Below, piece by piece: positions 23,330 to 34,231 of a DNA stretch of 64,000 nucleotides. The notes beneath the pieces were generated by a model. That model did no database searches and was not told where the DNA came from. It was given only the letters and a program-made list of their open reading frames with translations. Where the stretch lies: positions 620,001 through 684,000 of the forward strand of contig MU385714.1 in assembly GCA_022497155.1 (NCBI GenBank), in the 5' to 3' direction. The stretch's first letter is position 1; each line of letters begins with the position of its first letter. The DNA comes from Whalleya microplaca (lineage: Eukaryota > Ascomycota > Sordariomycetes > Xylariales > Xylariaceae). A program made the translations under genes and the position numbers.

Positions 23330-24338
23330 ATGGGTATCCTATTACCGCGGACGAACGCCGCTCTCGACATCAACCCCCCGAGTGGCAGCGAGTCGCTATC
23401 AGTGAACGGGTCCAACTGGCTATGGGCGGTTACGGCCATCTACGTCGTCTCGTTCCTTGCTTTCTTCGCTACTAGCTTCGTAGCCCGGTCCGGCGAGAAG
23501 ATCTTCCACTATCTGTTCACCATTGCCCTGCTCGTCGGCTCCATCACCTACTTTGCCATTGCCTCTGACCTCGGCTATGAAGTCATCCCGGTCATCAACG
23601 ACAAGCCGGTCGATGGATGGACTCGTCAAATCTTCTACCCGGAGTACATCAACTGGGTGGTCAGCTTCCCCGTCATCTCCATCGCCCTTGGCCTGCTAAG
23701 TGGTGTGTCGTGGGCCACCATCGTCTATAATGTTGCTCTGTCATGGGTCTGGTAAGTGGGATATTCCCTTTGTTCAATTAGTCATTAGTCCTCATAGTAG
23801 ATGTAACCGGGTCTGGGCTAACAACGGTCTGAAGGGTTGTCTCTTATCTGGTGTCTGCCTTCACGACGTCGAACTACAAGTGGGGCTTCTACGCTTTCGG
23901 CACGACGGCGTGGCTGATCCTGGCCTTCAACACCTTAGTCGGTGGCACGAGTGCTGCCCGCCGCGTTGACGTCGCCCGAGACCACACTCTGCTCTCCGGC
24001 TGGGTCAACCTTCTGTGGCTCCTCTACCCCATTGCCTTTGGTGTGTCCGATGGCGGAAACACCATCGGTGTCACACCGGCCTACATCTTCTTCGGTGTGC
24101 TGGACGTCTTATTGATCCCTGTCGTATCGTTCGCCTTCCTCTTCCTCTCGAGAAGCTGGGACTACGGCAAGCTTAACCTTGGTGAGTAACTCTTTAGAAT
24201 GCTTATAGTATATGGCGGACAGCATACTTACTAGAACTAGCCTTCACTCGATACGGCCGTGTCCACCACGCAGGAGACTTCCCCGAGAAGTCGACCGCCC
24301 CGGCCGCTGCCCCCGTCGTCGGCGAGCAAGCTGCGTAA
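23330..24338 (+). CDS. Opsin-related seven-helix membrane protein (HSP30/YRO2/MRH1 type)
   Basis: Exons 23330-23751, 23835-24181 and 24274-24338 encode 277 residues; introns are 83 and 92 nt. Seven hydrophobic helices align with microbial rhodopsins: WLWAVTAIYVVSFLAFF, FHYLFTIALLVGSITYF, YPEYINWVVSFPVISIALGL, and helix 7 IFFGVLDVLLIPVVSFAFLF. Aligned by eye to bacteriorhodopsin, the retinal lysine is replaced by Ile (~residue 235). Arg82, Asp85 and Asp96 positions appear as Glu, Asn and Ala. It therefore cannot bind retinal by a Schiff base or pump protons by the known mechanism. The Ala/Pro-rich tail (STAPAAAPVVGEQAA) matches the plasma-membrane stress proteins Hsp30, Yro2 and Mrh1. Family knowledge links these to heat and acid stress and to Pma1; the role here is inferred. 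Confidence 0.88.
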
Positions 24339-27300
24339 AAGCAACCACGGTTAGGCGTGCGGCTATGCCCTGGAAGCGAAATCTTCCGGGGCATCAGCTA
24401 TCTGCTTCTACGAGGCCACTAGATGGTCTGTAATGATTTACGTCGCCCACCTCGGCTGTCACGCATGATGGTAGGCTGGCCCTGTCGCTCCCTTACGAGA
24501 TGATTATGATATCCACGAGCTTTAATCGGTCTTCATAATTCTTACCATATACCCCCCACAATTCACTCGTTTTGAATGATACCCTTCGTTTTGGGTCTAT
24601 GAGCCCAAAGGAGTCTTGCGGAAAACGGAGTTGTGTAATAATACCTAATAGTAGTGGAGAATAAAATACCCCTTTCGTTGTTTGCTAGCGTCTTTCCCCA
24701 ATTCTTGAAGTGCCCATGTCCATGAACTTTTGAGATATGCTTAGCCAGGAAGTATTCTATCGTGACCTTCGACTACAGGATTATGTATCATGCGATAGAG
24801 TTAAATACTTTCAGGTATGTCCAACGAGCCACTCATTGAGTCCCAATATCTGATGCTTCTTTTAGACCTCAAGTTTTAAACCGGCCAACAGGTCTATCCT
24901 CTACGAATCGAGGCTATCGACTTCTGCCGCGAATATAAAATATATGGGCTTGTCGCTGAAGAATTGGCGGGGGGTAGATGCTTAAAAGGGATTTTCGAAT
25001 CATATCAGCCTACGACGATGGAGAGCTCTCCGCAATGCCAAAGCAAGAAAGGGGGCCGGCATTTGCCTTTCCAATTAACGGGCATCACCCTGCGTAGATC
25101 TCCGAAGACGGAGGATCCGGGCCTGAAGAGACAGCCATAGACGGTCGCAGTAAATATTCTAAGAATTTTGAGCGCTACGGAACTGGAAGCAGGGTCATTC
25201 TCGACTATTGGCCGCGGATTTGGACTCATTGTGTGGCCCGTAGAGAGGTCTGCACACCTGGTTAGGTTCTGCGCAGTTAGCCTTCATCTGGAGTCCGGTA
25301 TAGCTCTCGTCCATTGATATGAAACGATGATAATGGCCAAGTATAAAGGAATACTTGACCTGGAAATAGGACTTCCGCTGGCTTGAGCAAAATTTTGATC
25401 TGGTGAAATGCCGTATCTTATCCCACCGCCAACAGGAGGGGGAATAGGAAACCCTACAGGACGCAAAACATAGGGGAAGGAGGCGATAGTCAGAAGACGC
25501 ATCCGAAGTGGTTCAGTATTTGCTTGCAAGGAGATATCCGTGGCTACTAAAATGAAGTTAGTCTCGATTACTGACCACGCTGTGGGCATTTCGCTTTCGC
25601 ATTTCGCATTCGTATCTCATGTGAGACGGGGAAATGGACGACGACAATGTTCCACCACGCCAACTACGGGTCCCCGAGCTCCACGGGCCCGAGATGTTTG
25701 CTTCTGTACCGATACGCAGTGGGGAAGCGGAGCACTTGTCAGTGGTCACATCTGGGGAGGCTTATCCGATTCAGCTAGGTTGTCATGCGATACTCGCAGT
25801 GGATCTGGAGATAGTATATGCAATATACTGTTTGATACTCCTAAGCGCTGGGCGTGATTGCTTGCAGGAGGTCTTCAGGCAATAGACTGCTATCTGCGGC
25901 CTTGGCAGCACTATCTACTCGCCTTTCAGGTGAACTATTGATCCTTGATTCAATTTTTCATCGAGATTTGACACAGTATACCGCTACGGCCCAGGCGACG
26001 AACGGCCAGCCTCTTATGTTACGACCTGGCTTCGGCCCCGAGGAAGAAAGCCGTGTAACTGAGCAATGTGGACGTCTAGGAGATCTTGGCCACCAAACAA
26101 ACTTACAGTCAGGACGAAAGAGATGGACTTGGCTCTCCCCGTCTGGGCTAGAGCGAGGATGATTCATGTCGTGGGCGATAAAAGAGGGCATCTTCGCTGA
26201 CAAGCACCTCGAGCCACTTTCTGCGAGACATGATCGATGCGTTTTCTAGTCTCCATCGCGTCTAAGAATGGGGAATTCTATATTGTCGTACCTATGTTGT
26301 GCGACATGTCGTGCCGTATCTTACCGAGCCTCCTGACCCTACACCAAGACGGACACGTACAGGTGCTGTTTTCCGGACGTAGAACAGCACTGTCTCTACA
26401 GAAGGAACCGCCAGTGACCATACAGCGTCTACTGTCGGCATCCATGGGTGAAGCTAGCAAGTCTTAAAGTAGACGATGGCAGCAAGTAGTGGCGTGGCGG
26501 GCTGGTCGTTGACTCTAGTCGCGAGGAAGAGGCTACTACTGTGTACTATTACACAAAATCCTACGGTTCTATTAGGACGAACGGTTCAGAAGACGTCAAT
26601 GCTCATCACATGAGGCTGGAAGCGTCGATCCAGAGGAGCAACAAAACATTGCTGGCGATATAAACCATCCCGACTAGATCGTGCTCCGTCGACTCCATGC
26701 AGGGAGCCGGCCCGGTTCTACAAGAGCCGGGACAGAGGTCTGAGGACCGTTCATTTCGGATTGTGTCTCGGCTGGCGTGACCTTTGTCTTGAATTATTTT
26801 ATGCAAGGTTCTCGAAAAATAAAAATAAAAATAGATTCGCATTTTTCGATTGGGGGAGATTCTAGATTGTGGTCGACATGGTAGTATTTGACATAATTCG
26901 CATACGTGAGACATGACGACACCTCGTTATATTCACCGACCATATAAGCCTCACATGAGCTTATGAGATACCAAGTTACTGATCATTTGACTCAGAGTCT
27001 GCAAATAAAAATGTCATGGTTTGTATGATCATATTGCCTTGGTGCTGGCTTGTGTGAGAGTGCTCGGCGACGAACGGGAGATGTCTCGAGTTGTAGAGTT
27101 TTAGCATCGAGCGGCTACAATGTCCTCAAACTTCACCAAGACCACAAATGCAGTCTTTGCTTTCTTTTCGGGCATGCTCATCTCAGACACAGACACAGGA
27201 AACCTGCGAGTGTAAATGTGATGATAGCTTGCTGCCTGTGACTCATGACCTGTCATCTTGGCCTGGAAAGTCAAATCGGTCCGGCCCTCGAGACCGACTC

Positions 27301-30300
27301 ATCAGACGAAATAGTATCCAACTTAAGGTTTTGAATGCTGTTTCCCATGGAGAAGACAGCCCGTAGAGTTAAAACCGTGGCACCGGATCACGATTATCAG
27401 ACGAACCTTGGCTACTGCCATCCTGTCAAAACCTTAGCAGACCTTAGCGAGACAGCGGAGGCTTGTCTTGGGACGTCCACGCCAGTCACCGGTTCGCCAC
27501 CCTTAAGGTTTCTTTTCTTCTGCGCGAAAGCAGGCAACTGGAAACGACCGCTTGAGACATACCTACACGTGGACTACTAGTACGTAGGGCATAAAGGTGA
27601 GCGCATGCAATGCTATCCTGCCGGGGTCCAAGGCACGCCACACAGGGAGGACCACGTTCCTCGCCGCCAATCCGCAGAATCGAGACCATGGCTTTGCCTT
27701 GCCCCAGGGGTTGTGTCGTGGCCAAACTGCCAAATCACCGACGGTGGCAAGAAAAGATCAACAAATCTACAGGACCAACGAAGGAGAAGGCCTGGTAAGC
27801 ACAACATATGTTGGAGCACTCGTGCCGCCGTCTCGGGTTCCATTGGCGAGCACTGAGCATTTCTGGCAATGGGCCAAGGAAGTTTTTTCGACCAGTCCCG
27901 TTTCACCGATTGCTAACGCTTGGATCAGCTTCTATCGAGTCAGATTTCCCAAAGCCAAGGACCAAGGACCAAAGCTTCGGAATGGGAACTGGGAACTGGT
28001 AGCTGGGAATCACACATAACTTTTTTGGGGGCCAGGGTGCGGCCGCGCAATAATCTGGGGAGATGGCCTATCACGAAGTTAGATTTAGCCTGATCAAATG
28101 CCAACTTACCAACTTACCAACCTATAATGCCGACTTATTACCAGCAACAATTATTAGCCTTTGACTGTCCCGGACGTGTGGGTCGCCTAAACACCCCCAG
28201 TCCTCCCTCAGTATTACAATAGAGTTACGTGAGGCGCCGGCAACGGCTTCTAATAAGGCAGGCTGGAAGAAACCTTCTATTGTTCGTCTGATGTTGACAT
28301 CAGAGACAGCTGCTGGCGCTGAGTTTATTAAAAGTTGGCTTCGGTCCAATTTCTAGGTGACATATATCCATGTCCTTATGCGAGCTACTCGCAGTACATT
28401 GGCCTAGGACTCACATGTTGATCAACCGGTTCCATACCTTAATCGTCCAGGTTTCGGCATGGCGGCACCAACGGTTTATTCTTGTATTCTTGCAGAGCCT
28501 CGGTGACAGCCCGGGAGGTGGGCGTGTCACGGGTGCAAAGTACGGTACGGTAGATATGCAAATCTCGGATCCTGATACTTGGAATGAGAGCATCATACAT
28601 ACGGATGTAGTAGATATGTGTAGATATGTTTTGATGCAAGGGCAATGTGCACGACGCGACGTTATTAGCATTGAAGATAATGGTATTTGCAATTCGTCGG
28701 GGACTGAGGATCTTCATTGGGGGACGCCCCAGTAAACCCCAGTGCATTTACCAGCAGAACCGACGGTCGGTCGCTAATAGTCTGCGCTACCGGCGAGTTT
28801 CGTGGGACGTCGTACGGGCGTTATTTTAGGTAGGCTGGGCTAGCTGGGCTGGGCTGGGCTGGCGGGCCAATGCAAGACTGCGAGATTGGACCACCATCAA
28901 CCACCTGCACCACCAGCACCACCAACAACAACAATAACAACAGCCACCAACGAGAAAACCGAGAAAAGAAAAAAAATGTTATCTCGTACGACCTAAAGGC
29001 TTGTGCGCATAGTACATAGAGGCGGACAAAATTGAAAAAGCTTTACTACATATAGCAATCGTCGCGACTGGCACGTTATTTAGGGGCATTTGCTCAGTTA
29101 GTTTATTAATTCGCAGGCGGGCTTGAAGTCGAACTGATGTTGGTGGAGGCGTTTGCTTGATCTAAGGGACTCGACTATGCTATAAACAGATTAGTACCGG
29201 ATACTTCCCGCAATAGAAGTGGCCTGTGCCAGCTTTCCCGGAATACATTAACGATTGAGGCAATTCATCTGCTGCCGTCTCCTTTCGCCCAGACTTGAAG
29301 TGGTCCACCTAGCTGACCCGGCAGCCAGGCGCGCTCTTTGTCAAGAAGTGCCCAGTTCCCTGTGAAAATACCAATTACCTGACTCGCGAGCAAAGAAAAG
29401 AAAGCCGAGTGCCCTAATAAAGTGCCTTGCAAGTTTCGAATACTAATAAGAAACCCGGCGACTCGACTCCCCATGGTCTCGAGAAACGGTTTGATTAAAA
29501 AGCCCCAGTGGCTCATTCGACGGCTGCCTCTTCGCCATTATGATTCGTGACCCGATCCTGTGGAAAGGAGGTGCGGCAGCCAGTGTGAGAACCACCGAGG
29601 GCGCACAGCTGCATACTGCGTGCGTACATACATACAAGGAGAATACTTCTACGCGACCTTCTACTCTTTGCCTGCCTCTCTCTCTAGGAAGAATGGATGA
29701 ATGAATGAACGAATGACACGATACACGTTAACTATCTCATACCATACATACTTAACCCTACGAATGCTCTTCTATATTTTTCCTTCTTTTAATAGTGTAC
29801 TGCTAGTAACGAGGCTATCTATGAGGATCGTCTTCCTAAAGCTGCAAGGTCGGCTCTACCCGTACGTCCCGGTGAATGGGTCGTTCGGTCGAGCGAGCTT
29901 GACGCCGGAGCAACTCGAAGTATGTAGTAAAGTACGCAGTAAAGATTTCAAGACAAGACAACAGGCAGGCTATGCGATAGTGTGTATTTGCAACAAGTTA
30001 TTACTGCGTATGTACTGTTGCTAGTACCGAACAGTACACTGTTAGCCACTGTTAGCATCAGACGAGATGGAAATGAGGAATCCTGGTTCCTGGAAGGTGG
30101 GCTGGGCTGGCTGGTTGGTTGATTGCCCCCCAGGCCGGTTCCACTAGTTTATCACTGCAGTGCTGCGGTTCTTGCATGCTCGGGTACAGGGACAGTGAGG
30201 GACATTTGTTCATACGGATGCGGACCGCGTAGGCGGCGCTGGGGCGGGCCCTGGATCTCATTTAACAGCCCACTCGGGGAATTCTGTCCTGGTGCGAATC

Positions 30301-30620
30301 ACGTACAAACGCTTGGATCAAAAGTTCCAAAAACCCCTGTCGCCATGGACCCGAGGAAGACGGCGCACTGTGGGAGAGACATGGAGCGACATGGGGCGAA
30401 AGGGTCTTACCAAGGAAGGAGGGGAAGCGATGGTGGGCATGACTGGCTTGACTGGGCCCACTGGTAGGGAACCCGATGCAATCATCTCCACCCTGCCACT
30501 CCTTGTACCACCCCGGCTGATTCGCAAGGGCCAATCCCCATCCCTTGCACTTTGCTTGTGCTTGCTTGCACCAAGTGCTGCCACCCAAATCGTGCCAATC
30601 TCGCTCTCACTGACACTGTA

Positions 30621-30665
30621 ACTCGCTCACTCGCTCACTCGCTCACCCGCTCACTCACTCACCCA
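30621..30665. repeat. CTCACTCG-type short tandem repeat
   Basis: Roughly five imperfect copies of an 8-bp CTCACTCG unit in the pyrimidine-rich region upstream of veA. Confidence 0.75.
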
Positions 30666-31166
30666 CGCTGCCTGGGGCCTGCGCTGCTGCTGGGCTACGG
30701 ATGTACTTACTGGCTTGCTCACTTCTCACATACAGTCGCTTGCTCGCTTCGCATTTTCTCTTCCTTCGGTCTGGCTCTGCTCCTTTTTTTCGCAATATTC
30801 CCTCTTCCTCATCATATCCATCCATCCCACTTTGTTTAACGACGCTCTTTTTTTTATTATCTCAAATCAATTTCGAATTTCTATTCCCCAGCCTGAGGTC
30901 CTGTCGCCCGCTTGACCCAGGTTTCGAAAGTCTACTATACCCATCCGATTTTCACTAGATTCGAGTCGATTAAGTTTGATACCCCACAAGCAAAAAGAAA
31001 GCATAGAGAGAGTCAATTTTACCCGGAACACCGTTAAGGTTACGTATCGTCATTTTCTGCCGACCGACCGACGAGTCAGCTCCCGCGCCAACAGCCAGGA
31101 CTTCGGGTTCCCGTTCAGAACAAACTTTTGCCGTCCGACCCAACTTCACGGATTCCTATTGTTCTT

Positions 31167-31180
31167 CACACACACACACA
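31167..31180. repeat. (CA)7 microsatellite in the veA leader region
   Basis: Uninterrupted CA dinucleotides, about 240 bases upstream of the veA start codon. Confidence 0.85.
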
Positions 31181-31416
31181 ATTGTTCTTTATTCCTGCCT
31201 CAACAAGTAATTGTTGCCTATGTTCACCACCGACGCCGATTCAGCTTCCTACTCGTGGCCACTCGGGATCATCTGACGATCCGGATATCTGGCTAACCTG
31301 CCGCGACTCTTCTCTTGCCGGTTTGCATCTGGTTGGGTTGAGATCGTTTCGAAGAACTTAAATTTTTTCTTTCTCTCTTTCGCAATTTGGTATTTGTACA
31401 AAGTTGTTGTTCTGCC

Positions 31417-33258
31417 ATGATGCTTCCAATCCAGGTATGTTTGCAACCACATTTCTGTCTGTCAAACTCAAAAAGGTCGGATGGTGTACTACACCATGCT
31501 TTACTCTTAGCGGCCCCGGGGGCTGTCCAATTGAGAGAGCCTGTCAGACGTTTATTCGAGATGGTGTAGTACATTCTCGTCCCGCGGCAACGTACAACGT
31601 CCTGTTCAGCGAGGTACCGATTGCTAACATTGATACCGCAATCCAGCCAGAGTCGAATCTGGCCAGCGCCATAACGCCGGCTGAGAATGACAACCGGGCG
31701 TTCGCGCGCGAACATCGAATCACGAAGGGCGGCAGGCATCTTTGGTATCAATTAGAAGTACTGCAGCAGCCGGAGCGTGCGAGAGCATGTGGTTCCGGAC
31801 CCAAATGTATGAAAAGAATCCACTTGAATTGTGACCAAGATCGTATAGTGGGTTCCTGACTGAGATGCGATAGCCTCTGCCGACCGCCGGCCCGTTGACC
31901 CGCCGCCTGTGGTCATATTGAGAGTCTACGAAGGCGAGAACATCGATGCAGCACGCGACATCACATTCGACTATAATGTCGACTTCTTCTGCTACGCATC
32001 CCTGGAGCACGCCCGCCCTATGGCGCACGGCCGGGTGCAGACCCCGGCGGCTACCTCGCCTCCCGTACTGACTGGATTTCCCGTCTCGGGATGCTGCTAT
32101 CTCGACCGGCCCGATCCCGCAGGTTACTTCTTGTTCCCGGATCTCTCCGTCCGCCACGAGGGACGCTACCACCTTGTTTTCAGTTTGTATGAGCTCATTA
32201 AGGAGGACCAAGATCAGGACCGAGATGCTCCGCCGCACGACCAGGACGCTGGCATGTCAGATTTTAGCGCGGGAAACGCCAATCATAGGATGGATCTCCG
32301 ATCGACACCTTTTATGGTCTACAGCGCCAAGAAATTTCCCGGCCTGACCGAGAGCACAACGCTGAGCCGCACCGTTGCAGAGCAGGGCTGCCGGGTTCGT
32401 ATCCGCCGTGACGTGCGCATGAGGCGACGCGACACCAAGGCGTCCGCCGCCAGCGAGTATGAGAACAACGTGGAAGACGAGTACGCGAGACGGAACAGGA
32501 CACAGACGCCAGAGGCCTACCGCGCCCGATCCGTTAGTAACTCCAGCATGGACCGGACCCCCTACGGATCCGACCGCCGGCCGTCGAATGCCGAGTACGG
32601 TGCACCGCCTCCGCCGCCATTGTATCAGGGTGCCCAGCCTCCTTCGTCCATGCTCAACTTTGGCCACGGTTCTAACCCTGGGTTTGCTCAACCATACGCA
32701 CCCTCGCATTCGAGCCAGTCGACGCCGGTATCCCCAGCCCAGCCGATATTCCCTAGCAATGCCAACTTCCCACCGCCGCCGCCATCACCCAGCTATCCGC
32801 CTCCTAACTATTCTCATTACGATTCTCCTGCCAGTGCCGGGGGCCAGGACATCAAGCGGCGGTCATCGGCCAGCAACTATCCGGCCATTACCGCTAAACC
32901 AACGGCGCCATACCCTCCACCCCAAGCCCCTGCCAGGTCATCTATCGGGTCTATCGGACCCATATCCCTTCCCTCCATCATTGCCAGTCCCAAGATATCT
33001 CCCAGGCACCCCCATGAGCAGCTGGCTCCGATGCCTCCTATCACGAGATCCTCGTACAGTCAACCACCTACGTACCACCCGCCCGATAGCCGGCCTGGCA
33101 AGCGCTCCATTGACGCACTGACGCCGGTCCACCAAGATGGCCGCAACGTCAATCGCCAGCGTCCGTCAGACGGGTACCACGACGACGAGGACGACCGCAA
33201 CCGTTACAGGCGAGCGGACGGCCTTTGGGTGGCAGCCCAATTTCCTAGTTATGAGTGA
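31417..33258 (+). CDS. veA: Velvet-domain regulator VeA
   Basis: Exons 31417-31434, 31647-31806 and 31874-33258 encode 520 residues. Exon 1 holds only MMLPIQ; the 212-nt intron 1 ends in GCTAAC...CAATCCAG, and intron 2 is 67 nt. The velvet domain spans about residues 30-230: [32 protein letters not shown], the [13 protein letters not shown] strand, [20 protein letters not shown], and [20 protein letters not shown] followed by the basic [14 protein letters not shown]. The last string is characteristic of VeA rather than VelB, VosA or VelC. The rest is a Pro/Ser-rich disordered tail with a late KR-rich stretch. Family knowledge: VeA moves to the nucleus in the dark, pairs with VelB and LaeA, and couples sexual development with secondary metabolism. 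The start assignment rests on frame and splice signals. The leader is long and pyrimidine-rich, so translation control is possible. Confidence 0.92.
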
Positions 33259-34231
33259 TTCTGCGATGTGCGGCATAAACGAATGTTAGCATGCTCACGG
33301 ATGTGATGAGTGATATGGCGTTTGAGTTCTTGCAGTGGCGTGAGGTGTTTTACCAGCACGAAATGTCCCATCTTATTCCATCAATGAGATGGGAAATCTG
33401 TATATATTTACCGGGCGAAGCCCGATGTGCTTGGCTGATGTGCTAAGCATTTCTATGTCGGTTTGTGTTTGGAGCAGCAACTGCTCTCATTCTGTCGGAT
33501 GGGATACATGAGTTGATCATCACCTGAGATATCTATCGAAGCAAAAACAGGCTTCAAATCTTTTTCTTCTTCCTTTATATTTCCTGACGCAAACGGCTTC
33601 CAGGGCTGGGGGCGTCTAGAGGCTATTACGGACATATGGAACGGCACACAAGAATATCCGAGGGCTATAGCAAAGGGGCTAGGCTAGGTGGTATGCCGCA
33701 GACATACCAATACCTATTCTGGGCCAACTTATACAAGCGGTTTATGAGCATGTTAGTGCTGGGCCCGTTACTACAACAAGAACTGGTCGGAAGTCTGCAA
33801 AGCATGTTGGATTTTTATAGGTGTGCACGGTTGTTTTTACAGTGTATATAGTAGTAGAAACCTTGAATGGCATTCTTCGCAGCATAGCTCTTTGGGCCTT
33901 ATTACCGGCTGATATTGAAACTTGGTGATACTTGTAAGGTAGTATGGTGTCGCGTGGCGGAGTACGTACTGTAATTTTACACGTAATGCGTGCCAGCACG
34001 GACTGCGCTGGATAGGGCAGTTAATCTGCAGATGGGAATTTGGTTGCCCCTCCACCCAGAATTCCTGCCGGGGCCCGGAGTAAACAACATTGACTTGTGA
34101 CCACATAAACATTCGTGCATCCCTATTCATAAAAACTACATTGCCCATTTCGACAACCACCTGCTGATGAAAACTTCAATAGCAAGACCTGTCCGTTTGA
34201 GGCCATACAAGCGGGTTCTGCCCTCATCGTC
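33259..34231. other. veA 3' flank and upstream region of the next gene
   Basis: No gene seen. A minor GC hairpin (CGGGC-GAA-GCCCG near 33412-33424) lies in the veA 3' flank and has no evident role. Confidence 0.5.

Larger units (their letters stand above)
24339..31416. other. 7-kb region without a recognisable gene, upstream of veA
   Basis: No open frame here shows a domain, convincing exon joins or family resemblance. Short frames at 25005-25229(-), 25284-25589(-), 27597-28019(+) and 29265-29516(-) were inspected and not recognised. Composition is mixed. Around 28840-28960 there are GGGCT and ACC/CAA simple repeats. From about 30600 onward the sequence becomes strongly pyrimidine-rich, as expected for the veA promoter and leader. 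Non-coding transcripts, decayed genes or a long regulatory region are all possible. Confidence 0.5.

Noticed and set aside
25005..25229. 74-codon minus-strand frame upstream of veA
   Set aside because: No start context, splice partner or domain could be supported.
29265..29516. 83-codon minus-strand frame with a hydrophobic stretch
   Set aside because: Protein-like at first glance, but short, isolated and not recognisable; chance is likely.
32257..33135. Open frames overlapping veA in other frames
   Set aside because: They are shadows of the Pro/Ser-rich veA tail; the velvet frame is the real one.
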